A program made the position numbers and the translations under genes. 7,189 nt of DNA. It comes from Syntrophomonadaceae bacterium (GTDB lineage: Bacteria; Bacillota; Dethiobacteria; DTU022). Below, piece by piece: positions 1 through 5,474 of the stretch. The notes under the pieces were generated by a model. The model did not search any database. It was given only the letters and a program-made list of their open reading frames with translations, and was not told the origin of the DNA. Location: positions 1 to 7,189 of the forward strand of contig SLBE01000114.1 of the NCBI GenBank assembly GCA_007126465.1. Direction: 5' to 3'. Position 1 is the first letter of the stretch. Each line of letters begins with the position of its first letter.

Positions 1-265
1 ACCTGGCAGAAGCTCTTCTGGCAAGTGATGAAATAGTGCCCGCTGCAACTGATGCTGCTAACTGGGCAGTTTCGGCCAGTTCTTCTTCACTGATTCCCAT
101 TTTCCTTGCAACTGCAAGGTGCGATTCAGCTCATTTTTCACAACGCAGGGCCAAAACAACTGCAATATGGATCAGCTCTTTTGTTTTAGCATCTAAGGCA
201 CCGGCCTCATGAACCGATTCAAAATAATCAACAAATTTTACCCTACCGTTCCTTGCTGTAGTCAT
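1..265 (-). CDS. CMD/AhpD-like selenoprotein, CxxU redox site (partial, 3' end outside window)
   Basis: This is a carboxymuconolactone decarboxylase/AhpD-fold protein. Family members of this type use a C-x-x-C-x-x-x-H site for thiol-dependent peroxide or disulfide chemistry in the cytoplasm. The reading frame opens at ATG 265-263 behind a near-perfect SD (AAAGGAGGT, 281-273). It gives 88 visible residues: a helical N-terminus, C42-E-K-(TGA)45-A-E-S-H49, then a helix continuing KMGISEEELAETAQLAASVAAG, which is typical of the family. The only interruption is TGA at 133-131, exactly where the second redox cysteine belongs, so I read it as selenocysteine (C42-x-x-U45-x-x-x-H49). A hairpin fitting a bacterial SECIS follows directly. 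The frame stays open to the window edge; the family is usually about 100-120 aa. It lies 34 bp downstream of the MFS gene on the same strand and is probably co-transcribed with it. The alternative is a point-nonsense pseudogene, which I think much less likely. AhpD-like selenoproteins are known as a class; the substrate here is unknown. Confidence 0.88.
90..129 (-). promoter_or_regulatory. Bacterial SECIS element (selenocysteine insertion hairpin)
   Basis: The hairpin starts one base after the TGA (133-131). The apical stem is a perfect 6-bp helix, CCTTGC (119-114) with GCAAGG (109-104), closed by the 4-base loop AGTT (113-110). A lower helix can form between CTGAATC (129-123) and GAATCAG (96-90), with six pairs and one A-A mismatch. 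An asymmetric internal loop (3 versus 7 bases) separates the two helices. The apical loop begins 17 bases after the UGA and has G as its second base. This agrees with the known bSECIS consensus: loop about 16-37 nt from the UGA, with a G in the first two loop positions. It should bind SelB and direct Sec-tRNA to the UGA. The fold was made by eye. Confidence 0.75.
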
Positions 266-272
266 TCTGATC

Positions 273-281
273 ACCTCCTTT
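273..281 (-). promoter_or_regulatory. Strong Shine-Dalgarno of the selenoprotein gene
   Basis: AAAGGAGGT, continuing into GATC, is almost fully complementary to the 3' end of 16S rRNA and sits just upstream of ATG 265-263. It fixes the start of the CMD gene. It also argues that the gene is actively translated rather than a decayed remnant, which supports reading the later TGA as selenocysteine. Confidence 0.85.
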
Positions 282-299
282 CAAGGTTATTCTTCCTCT

Positions 300-1529
300 T
301 TACCTGTAATGGTTTCCACTAAGTTTGCCTGCCAGTCCGACTGCCGGCGGACCGAGCAGAGCGCCCAGTCCCAGGATAACAAAAGCCGGACCCCAGACAG
401 AAGTGTATCCCAGCTCTGCAACACGGGCCGGTGAATTTGTCAGGTCAAGAATTACTCCAAATACAGCAGGTGCAACAGCTGCCGCCGACCAACCCAGCAG
501 CGACTGCAGGGCCATGGCGCTGCCCAAAGAACCAAATGGCACGAGTTCTGTCACGGATGTTGAAAGAACAGATGATTCGGCAGTTACCAGCACTCCGTAT
601 ACCAGGCTGAACAGGATAATAATAACTGCAGGCCATGGTTTAATCCAGCCAAACAGAAACGAACATGCTGCGCTGGCAACCATAATTACCTGAATAGTCC
701 GCACCCGGCCGAAACGATCTGAAAGTGAACCGGCCAGGGCTGTGGAAAAACCGCCCATCATAATGATTGCTGCCGAAAGCACCGCTCCATAGCTGGTGGC
801 AACAGCCACATCAAAGTTTCTGCTAACCATAGCTGCCGCAAAAAAAGCTACAATCCAACCACGCATACCAAACATCTCCCACATATGTGCTGCATATCCA
901 AGCATTACAAGCAAAGCGGGACGGTTATTTATGACTGCCTTAAGGGATGCTTTTTCTTCTCCTGTTCTGACAGGGGGCATGCTGTCCAGTGAAACAGCGG
1001 CCAGGATTCCGCCGGCGATCGGTCCAAGGGAGGTGACAAAAATAGCGGTCCGCCAGTCGAAAAGGCCGGACAACACTCCACTGAATAAAAGGGATAAAGC
1101 AGTACCCAGGGAAAAGGCGCCCACGTAGAGACCGATTGCCCAACCCCGTTTTTCCGGGCCAAATTTGGCCGAAACCATCTTTAATCCCGGCATATAGGTT
1201 CCGGCAAGGCCAAAACCGGTCAGGCAGCGAAAAATTAAACCGGTGGTAAATGAGTCTGCAAAAAGAGCAAAAGCAATTCCGGCCAATCCGGCCCAGATTG
1301 CTGAGAGAACATAGATTTTTTTTGTATCTATATAATCCGTTAATGTCGACAGAATAACAACCAGGATGATATAGCCTACCTGGTAAGCGCTGTATATCAA
1401 ACCCGCTTCCGTATTACTCAGGCCCCATTCCTGCTTGATGATCGGTAAAACCGCAGAGTAGTTAAGCAGAACCAGCATAGTTCCGATCTCGGCGATACAA
1501 AGCAGGTAGAGCCAGGTTTTATCACGCAT
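300..1529 (-). CDS. MFS transporter, 12 transmembrane segments, substrate unknown
   Basis: A complete 409-aa major facilitator superfamily carrier of the cytoplasmic membrane. It consists almost wholly of hydrophobic helices in two six-helix halves, and its length is normal for the family. The loop 2-3 signature appears as LTDYIDTKK (residues 63-71), a weak form of motif A. The equivalent loop 8-9 motif is well kept as GSLSDRFGR (267-275). FGPEKRGW (123-130) precedes helix 5, as in many organic-anion carriers. The start is ATG 1529-1527 with SD GAAGGTGAT (1540-1532). The stop is TAA, and the selenoprotein ATG follows 34 bp later, so the two probably form one operon. This suggests, without proving it, that the transporter and the CMD redox protein act on related compounds. 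The substrate cannot be told from sequence alone; it could be an organic acid or a drug-like compound. Confidence 0.9.
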   Translation of the reverse strand: MRDKTWLYLLCIAEIGTMLVLLNYSAVLPIIKQEWGLSNTEAGLIYSAYQVGYIILVVILSTLTDYIDTKKIYVLSAIWAGLAGIAFALFADSFTTGLIFRCLTGFGLAGTYMPGLKMVSAKFGPEKRGWAIGLYVGAFSLGTALSLLFSGVLSGLFDWRTAIFVTSLGPIAGGILAAVSLDSMPPVRTGEEKASLKAVINNRPALLVMLGYAAHMWEMFGMRGWIVAFFAAAMVSRNFDVAVATSYGAVLSAAIIMMGGFSTALAGSLSDRFGRVRTIQVIMVASAACSFLFGWIKPWPAVIIILFSLVYGVLVTAESSVLSTSVTELVPFGSLGSAMALQSLLGWSAAAVAPAVFGVILDLTNSPARVAELGYTSVWGPAFVILGLGALLGPPAVGLAGKLSGNHYR

Positions 1530-1595
1530 AAATCACCTTCAGAAAAAATAAATTAAGTTAAGTTTTTTAACACTCCTTCTCTTTTAATACATCAT

Positions 1596-1622
1596 AAACT
1601 GCTTTTATCCTTCCTGCAGTTT
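1596..1622 (-). promoter_or_regulatory. Hairpin in the MFS leader presenting a GGA-rich loop
   Basis: AAACTGC (1622-1616) pairs perfectly with GCAGTTT (1602-1596) around a 13-base purine-rich loop containing AGGAAGGA. It lies about 65 bases before the MFS start codon. Hairpin loops showing GGA are typical binding sites for CsrA/RsmA-type regulators, but nothing here proves that use, and there is no U-run to make it a terminator. Confidence 0.35.
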
Positions 1623-1678
1623 GAGTTAGAAGAATTTAATCTAAAACCCCTGGCTGATTGAAAAATAGCTTAACCGAT

Positions 1679-1708
1679 ATTATTGACCAGGGAAACATAG
1701 TGCGCCAA
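1679..1708 (-). promoter_or_regulatory. Candidate promoter of the MFS-selenoprotein operon
   Basis: On the minus strand, TTGGCG (1708-1703, -35, 4 of 6 matches) is separated by 18 bp from AATAAT (1684-1679, -10, 5 of 6 matches). Transcription would start near 1671 and leave a leader of about 140 bases. It is a moderate match in AT-rich DNA, so it is tentative. Confidence 0.35.
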
Positions 1709-1719
1709 CTTTGCATAAA

Positions 1720-1742
1720 ATAATAATTGTTACGATTATTAT
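1720..1742. promoter_or_regulatory. Operator-like dyad over the -35 region of the desulforedoxin-like gene
   Basis: ATAATAAT (1720-1727) and ATTATTAT (1735-1742) form a perfect 8-bp inverted repeat around a 7-base centre. It overlaps the -35 box and spacer of the promoter below, a place where a repressor would act. It is AT-rich and of a size used by Fur-family regulators. Its minus strand holds AATCGTAA, also found in the dyad at 6451-6472. Confidence 0.4.
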
Positions 1743-1755
1743 AATATGGTATAAT
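1727..1755 (+). promoter_or_regulatory. Sigma-A-type promoter of the desulforedoxin-like gene
   Basis: TTGTTA (1727-1732, -35) and a perfect TATAAT (1750-1755, -10) are separated by 17 bp. Transcription should begin near 1762, about 40 bases before the inferred start codon. Confidence 0.65.
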
Positions 1756-1801
1756 TACGAATAAAGGTTGCATTAAATATAAATGAAAGGAATGAACAGC
1801 T

Positions 1802-2131
1802 ATTAAGATTGATATTGTTAAAAGCCAGGTATCCTTTTCCCCGGAAAATGATGAAGAAAAAGCGAAATTGACTGCATTATGGAAAATTATGATTGACTGC
1901 GTAAAAGACAGTAGGAAAATGGTTCCGGTTGGTGAATATGTGCCGGACAAAGGGCATAAAAGTGTTTCATTTTACATCGAAGGGCTAAATCCAGGGGACA
2001 GTTCCTTTGCTGAAGTCAGGTTAGAGCGCGATGAAAGCGTCTACTGCAAGACCTGTAACAAGCTGCTTAACCTTAAAACCGGCGAAATTATTCCTATTTG
2101 CTGCGGCAAAATGATGGAAGTCGTGGACTAG
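1802..2131 (+). CDS. Desulforedoxin-like Cys4 iron-site protein with conserved-looking N-terminal domain; ATT start inferred
   Basis: A soluble protein of about 109 aa. The C-terminal part has Y-C82-x-x-C85, fourteen residues, then C100-C101-G-x-M. This is the pattern of desulforedoxin and of the N-terminal domain of desulfoferrodoxin, which bind one iron through four cysteines. A redox role is therefore likely. I do not recognise the N-terminal 80 residues (KIDIVKSQVSF... VPVGEYVP...SVSFYIEGL). No superoxide-reductase iron site is visible. Start choice: the frame is open back to TGA 1793-1795. The first usual start is TTG 1868, which has no SD and would delete 22 protein-like residues. AAAGGA (1786-1791) stands 10 bases before ATT 1802, giving an N-terminus MKIDIV. 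I therefore infer an ATT start. It is a single-gene transcript with its own promoter and terminator. Confidence 0.75.
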   Translation: MKIDIVKSQVSFSPENDEEKAKLTALWKIMIDCVKDSRKMVPVGEYVPDKGHKSVSFYIEGLNPGDSSFAEVRLERDESVYCKTCNKLLNLKTGEIIPICCGKMMEVVD

Positions 2132-2156
2132 TTACTGTTCCCCCGGAATTTATCAG

Positions 2157-2186
2157 GCCCTGTCTCTCATCAGGCAGGGCTTTTTT
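2157..2186 (+). terminator. Rho-independent terminator after the desulforedoxin-like gene
   Basis: GCCCTG (2157-2162) pairs with CAGGGC (2175-2180) across a 12-base loop and is followed directly by six T (2181-2186). It lies 25 bp past the stop codon. Confidence 0.85.
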
Positions 2187-2246
2187 AGTTGCACCTGGCT
2201 TCCAGGCATTATTATCACACCTAAACAGCAGATCACCAGAATGTGG

Positions 2247-2276
2247 TTGAATACATATATTCTATGTTATTATTGT
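2247..2276 (+). promoter_or_regulatory. Candidate promoter of the YihY-family gene
   Basis: TTGAAT (2247-2252) is followed after 18 bp by TATTGT (2271-2276); TATTAT at 2268-2273 is an alternative -10 with a short 15-bp spacer. Transcription would start just before the SD at 2291. This fits a start codon at 2306 better than the GTG at 2243, which lies upstream of this promoter. Confidence 0.35.
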
Positions 2277-2305
2277 CTTATTATAAGTTGAGGAAGGCAC
2301 ACCGG

Positions 2306-3640
2306 ATGAAAAGGTCAGCAGAAAATCTTATTCAGCTAGTTAAAAAGATCGTCCAATTCGTCAGCATTGATATCTGGCGCATATCGAGCAGGGACCTGTC
2401 ACGGGGCAAGTCATTTCTAATCACCCAGCTGCGGATATTAATTCTGGCCATGCGCGGAGTGCGTGACGATAAAATCCTACTGCGTGCCCCTGCCCTTACT
2501 TTTTATTCGCTCTTCAGCATAGTTCCGGCAGCAGCCTTGATTTTCGGCATTGCCCAGGGATTTGGACTTGAACACTATGTTGAGAGGCAACTTGAATCAG
2601 CCCTGACCGGAAGAGAAGAAGTGCTGCATTACTTAATGGAGTTAACAGATACACTTCTGCAGCAATTCGACGGTGGAGCCCTGGCCGCAGCCGGTTTACT
2701 GATCTTGTTATATGCCATTGCCATGCTCTTATCGAATATGGAAAAATCATTTAATGAAATATGGCAGGTTAGCAAGGGCAGGCCCCTCTCCCGTAAGTTT
2801 GCCGATTACTTTGCCATGATTTTTATTACTCCTCTCTTTTTTATCCTGGCCGGCTCTGCAACAGTTTACCTGAATACCCAGGTCAGGGAAATTGATATTA
2901 TTATCTTGAGCCCGCTTCTAATCATGCTGGTCAGGATTCTGCCTTACCTCCTGATCTGGGCTATTTTCACCCTGCTTTACATGGTTATGCCCAACACCAA
3001 TGTCCATTTCAAATCAGCTTTAACCGCCGGGATTGTCTCGGGAACAATATTTCAGATAGTGCAGTGGGCCTATATTAATTTTCAAATCGGTGCAACCACC
3101 TACAGTGCCATTTACGGTTCTTTTGCCGCCCTGCCCCTTTTTCTAATCTGGATGCAGATCAGCTGGATAGTAATACTATTCGGCGCAGAACTGTCTTATG
3201 CCAATCACAACGTTGAAAACTATGAATATGAAGCTGTTGCATCTGATGTCAGCCTGTACAATAAAAAAGTAATAGCTCTCTGTATGATGCACCGGATCAT
3301 CTTAAACTTTAAAAAAGGTGAACAGCCGCTGACCCCGGAAGAGATATCAAAAGCCCTGCAAATACCCAGCAATCTTGTCCGTCAGAGCTTAAACGACCTC
3401 GAATCTGTCAGGCTGGTTAACGCCACCCGCACAGATAAGACAAAGAAAAGCGGCTATCAACCGGCCATTGACATTAATAAAATATCCATTAAGATGGTTA
3501 TTGAGCACCTGGAAAACCGGGGGATGCATACTATAAGCCCTAAAGATTCGCCGGCTGTTGATGCTATCAAAAACAGCCTGGAGGGATTCTATGATCAGAT
3601 CGAAAAATCAAATGATAATTACCTGCTCAAAGATCTTTAA
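2306..3640 (+). CDS. YihY/BrkB-family (UPF0761) integral membrane protein with C-terminal winged-helix-like extension
   Basis: A 444-aa inner-membrane protein. The YihY core shows RAPALTFYSLFSIVPA (residues 60-75) and YGSFAALPLFLIW leading to FGAELSY (292-298), with about six membrane helices between residues 60 and 295. The family was once called ribonuclease BN by mistake and its function is not settled; transport or envelope roles are suggested. After the last helix comes a soluble tail of about 140 residues. It includes PLTPEEISKALQIPSNLVRQSLNDLESVRLV, which resembles a winged helix-turn-helix. Related long forms exist in many bacteria. Start: ATG 2306 with AGGAAGG (2291-2297) eight bases before it. 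The in-frame GTG at 2243 has no SD. The gene is on the plus strand behind a terminator and 106 bp before the K+ channel gene. Confidence 0.88.
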   Translation: MKRSAENLIQLVKKIVQFVSIDIWRISSRDLSRGKSFLITQLRILILAMRGVRDDKILLRAPALTFYSLFSIVPAAALIFGIAQGFGLEHYVERQLESALTGREEVLHYLMELTDTLLQQFDGGALAAAGLLILLYAIAMLLSNMEKSFNEIWQVSKGRPLSRKFADYFAMIFITPLFFILAGSATVYLNTQVREIDIIILSPLLIMLVRILPYLLIWAIFTLLYMVMPNTNVHFKSALTAGIVSGTIFQIVQWAYINFQIGATTYSAIYGSFAALPLFLIWMQISWIVILFGAELSYANHNVENYEYEAVASDVSLYNKKVIALCMMHRIILNFKKGEQPLTPEEISKALQIPSNLVRQSLNDLESVRLVNATRTDKTKKSGYQPAIDINKISIKMVIEHLENRGMHTISPKDSPAVDAIKNSLEGFYDQIEKSNDNYLLKDL

Positions 3641-3651
3641 CAGGTATTATG

Positions 3652-3682
3652 TTACCGGAAACGCTGCTTAATATACTATAAT
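3652..3682 (+). promoter_or_regulatory. Candidate promoter of the K+ channel gene
   Basis: A perfect TATAAT (3677-3682) lies in the 106-bp gap after the YihY gene. The best -35 is TTACCG (3652-3657) with a long 19-bp spacer. The -10 is convincing and the -35 is weak. No terminator was found after the YihY gene, so read-through from it is also possible. Confidence 0.4.
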
Positions 3683-3746
3683 ACCGATGAGCATTAAGAA
3701 CCTGAAGTGATAATCAATAAACTATTAAACAAGGGAAGATAATAAC

Positions 3747-5474
3747 CTGAGACGCTTAAAAGAAATATTCTACCCGCAGAGACAGTCCAGCTATTTTGCT
3801 GAAAAAGAAGCTACCCAGTTCCGCGTTGCCGACTATACAAAGTGGCTGCTCATCCGTATCTTTATTGGGGCTGTTCTGCTGGTAGCAATACTGGTCCCCA
3901 TTGTCAGGTACCTGATGCTGGTTTTCGAGGGCCGGGAAGTAACAGTGGGCCAGACCGTTATCTTTATCGTGCAAAGCCTGACCACCACCGGTTATGGTGA
4001 ACTCCTGCCATTTCATTCTTTCCCGATGATTGCTTTGACAATTCTATTGATGGTTGCCGGGGTTTTTATGATCTTTATGATCGCCGGAACCCTGATGGCA
4101 TCCCTGGTTGAAAGCCGCCTCACGCCACGTGCACCAACCTATACCCGGCAAACTGATCACGTCGTTTTTACTACATTTAATGAAACAGTGGCCCGGGCCA
4201 TTGAGCTGCTTGAAGTCCACAAAATCCCCTACATCGTCGCCGTTGAAACCCAGCCCCAGGCCGTAGACTTGATGAGAAGGGAAATCGATGTAGTCTGTGC
4301 TGACCCAAAATTAGACGAAGGACTTAAGCGTTTAAACGTAAAACATGCCCGCCTGGTTGTGGCTACCAGCGCCGACACTGACAATATTAATATTACCCTG
4401 GGGATAGCGAATATTAATGACACCCCGGTGCTGGCCATGATGGAAAATGAAAAGCGGGCCAGGCTGGCTTACGCAGCCGGGGCCAGGCAGGTCGTAACCC
4501 TGGAAGAAACCCTGGGCAAACAGCTTGTGGACTGGGTCTGCGCCGACGCCAGCCCAACCCGCTTCCTGAACCTGATGGAAGTAAAAGTCACCCGGGAAGT
4601 TTTAGCCCAGCTTAAACCGAGCATTATTCACGTTGGGGCTAACAGCGAATTCTGTGGCCAAACCATCGGCGACGCCCATTTGCGCAGTAAAACCGGGGCA
4701 ACCATTGCCGCCGTTTGGCTGGAGGACGGAACTATTGCCACTCCTTCATCTACAACCATTATTAATGAGTCAACCCTGCTGGTTTTAGGACCCCATGACA
4801 ATGTAGATCGCCTGGCTTCTATCATGGGCGGACCGGGCCCCGGCGGTCATGTTGTATTAATCGGTGCCGGTCGGGTCGGCCAGGAGGCCGGCAAAATGCT
4901 CAACGATGCCGGTATTAAACCATACGTAATTGACGTGGTCGACAAGCCGCTTTTCTTTGAAGGCGAGCTGATCGTTGGCGACGCCACCAGGCCTCATGTT
5001 TTAAGAGAAGTAGATATTGAAAAAGCCGATACCCTGATTGTAACTATCAACGACGACAGCCTGAACATTTTCATAGTGCTGGCCAGCAGCCTGGTCAATC
5101 CCGATGTGGATGTCATCGCCAGGTCTGTTCATGTTGATGCCATAGACCGGCTTCACCAGGCCGGAGCAAATCATGTCTTATCAGAATCAATTCTCGGTTT
5201 TCAGCTGCTGCAGATTGCCATGGTTGAAATGGGCGTGCTGCCTAAAATGCCGGATTATGTAGTTAAAGAACTGATCTGGAACCAGGAGCCGGTAAGTCTA
5301 AAAGAGCTGACTGAAGAACACGTGGGTGAATTTAAAATTATCTGCATTGTCAAGGACGGTAAAGCTATAGAACCTTCATTGGATTACACCCTGCAAAAGG
5401 GAGACCGCCTGGTTGCCCAGGGGCCAAGGAAGCACCTGGATAAATTTGAATGCTATTTTGATTGCTGTGACTAG
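3747..5474 (+). CDS. Potassium channel with two tandem RCK/TrkA modules; CTG start inferred
   Basis: A 575-aa ligand-gated K+ channel subunit of the cytoplasmic membrane. In order it has a short cytoplasmic N-terminus; TM1 (residues 33-56, WLLIRIFIGAVLLVAILVPIV...); a pore helix with selectivity filter TTTGYGE (79-85); TM2 (about 93-122); RCK1 with its TrkA-C domain (about 137-360); and RCK2 with its TrkA-C domain (about 368-575). RCK2 keeps a complete nucleotide-binding glycine motif GAGRVG (373-378). The same place in RCK1 reads FTTFNETV, with no glycines. The layout is like that of GsuK-type channels, which carry two RCK domains in one chain and respond to nucleotides or ions. Start: no ATG, GTG or TTG occurs in frame before ATG 3915 (residue 57), which would remove TM1. 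AGGGA (3732-3736) stands ten bases before CTG 3747, giving MRRLKEIF. The stop overlaps that of the convergent gene. Confidence 0.9.
   Translation: MRRLKEIFYPQRQSSYFAEKEATQFRVADYTKWLLIRIFIGAVLLVAILVPIVRYLMLVFEGREVTVGQTVIFIVQSLTTTGYGELLPFHSFPMIALTILLMVAGVFMIFMIAGTLMASLVESRLTPRAPTYTRQTDHVVFTTFNETVARAIELLEVHKIPYIVAVETQPQAVDLMRREIDVVCADPKLDEGLKRLNVKHARLVVATSADTDNINITLGIANINDTPVLAMMENEKRARLAYAAGARQVVTLEETLGKQLVDWVCADASPTRFLNLMEVKVTREVLAQLKPSIIHVGANSEFCGQTIGDAHLRSKTGATIAAVWLEDGTIATPSSTTIINESTLLVLGPHDNVDRLASIMGGPGPGGHVVLIGAGRVGQEAGKMLNDAGIKPYVIDVVDKPLFFEGELIVGDATRPHVLREVDIEKADTLIVTINDDSLNIFIVLASSLVNPDVDVIARSVHVDAIDRLHQAGANHVLSESILGFQLLQIAMVEMGVLPKMPDYVVKELIWNQEPVSLKELTEEHVGEFKIICIVKDGKAIEPSLDYTLQKGDRLVAQGPRKHLDKFECYFDCCD
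5471..5474. other. Overlapping convergent stop codons (CTAG)
   Basis: The palindrome CTAG supplies TAG to both genes: 5472-5474 on plus and 5473-5471 on minus. There is no room for a terminator between the genes, so each transcript must enter the other coding region for some distance. Confidence 0.9.

Larger units (their letters stand above)
1530..1719 (-). other. Leader region of the MFS-selenoprotein operon
   Basis: This is the upstream part of a 272-bp gap between divergent genes. Reading toward the MFS gene it holds a candidate promoter, a small hairpin (1622-1596) and a short open stretch (1635-1567). That stretch would encode about 22 residues ending TAGRIKAVYDVLKEKEC and a TAA. It reads like protein but has no ATG, GTG or TTG start and no SD, so I do not call it a gene. 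It could be a leader peptide or a remnant. Confidence 0.3.

Noticed and set aside
131..133. TGA as a nonsense mutation (pseudogene) or as tryptophan in a changed genetic code
   Set aside because: The flanking frame is intact with a strong SD, the position is the catalytic cysteine, and a SECIS-like hairpin follows. No other gene here has an internal TGA, so a code change is not supported.
445..1162. Several open frames of 60-120 codons in other frames over the MFS gene, with similar ones over the channel and phosphoesterase genes
   Set aside because: They have no SD and low-complexity or unnatural composition, and they lie entirely over well-supported genes.
1648..1692. Inverted repeat CCCTGG (1648-1653) and CCAGGG (1687-1692)
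   Set aside because: Only six bases with a 33-base spacer and no T-run or other signal; probably chance.
2243..2305. N-terminal extension of the YihY-family protein from GTG 2243
   Set aside because: There is no SD before it, the added residues (VVEYIYSMLLLSYYKLRKAHR) look unlike the family, and the likely promoter lies within this stretch. ATG 2306 has a good SD.
3629..3638. Palindrome AAAGATCTTT at the end of the YihY gene as a terminator
   Set aside because: It has no loop and no following T-run, so it cannot act as an intrinsic terminator.
3641..3746. c-di-AMP or potassium-related riboswitch before the K+ channel gene
   Set aside because: The leader from the likely start near 3689 is only about 60 bases and shows no such folded aptamer.
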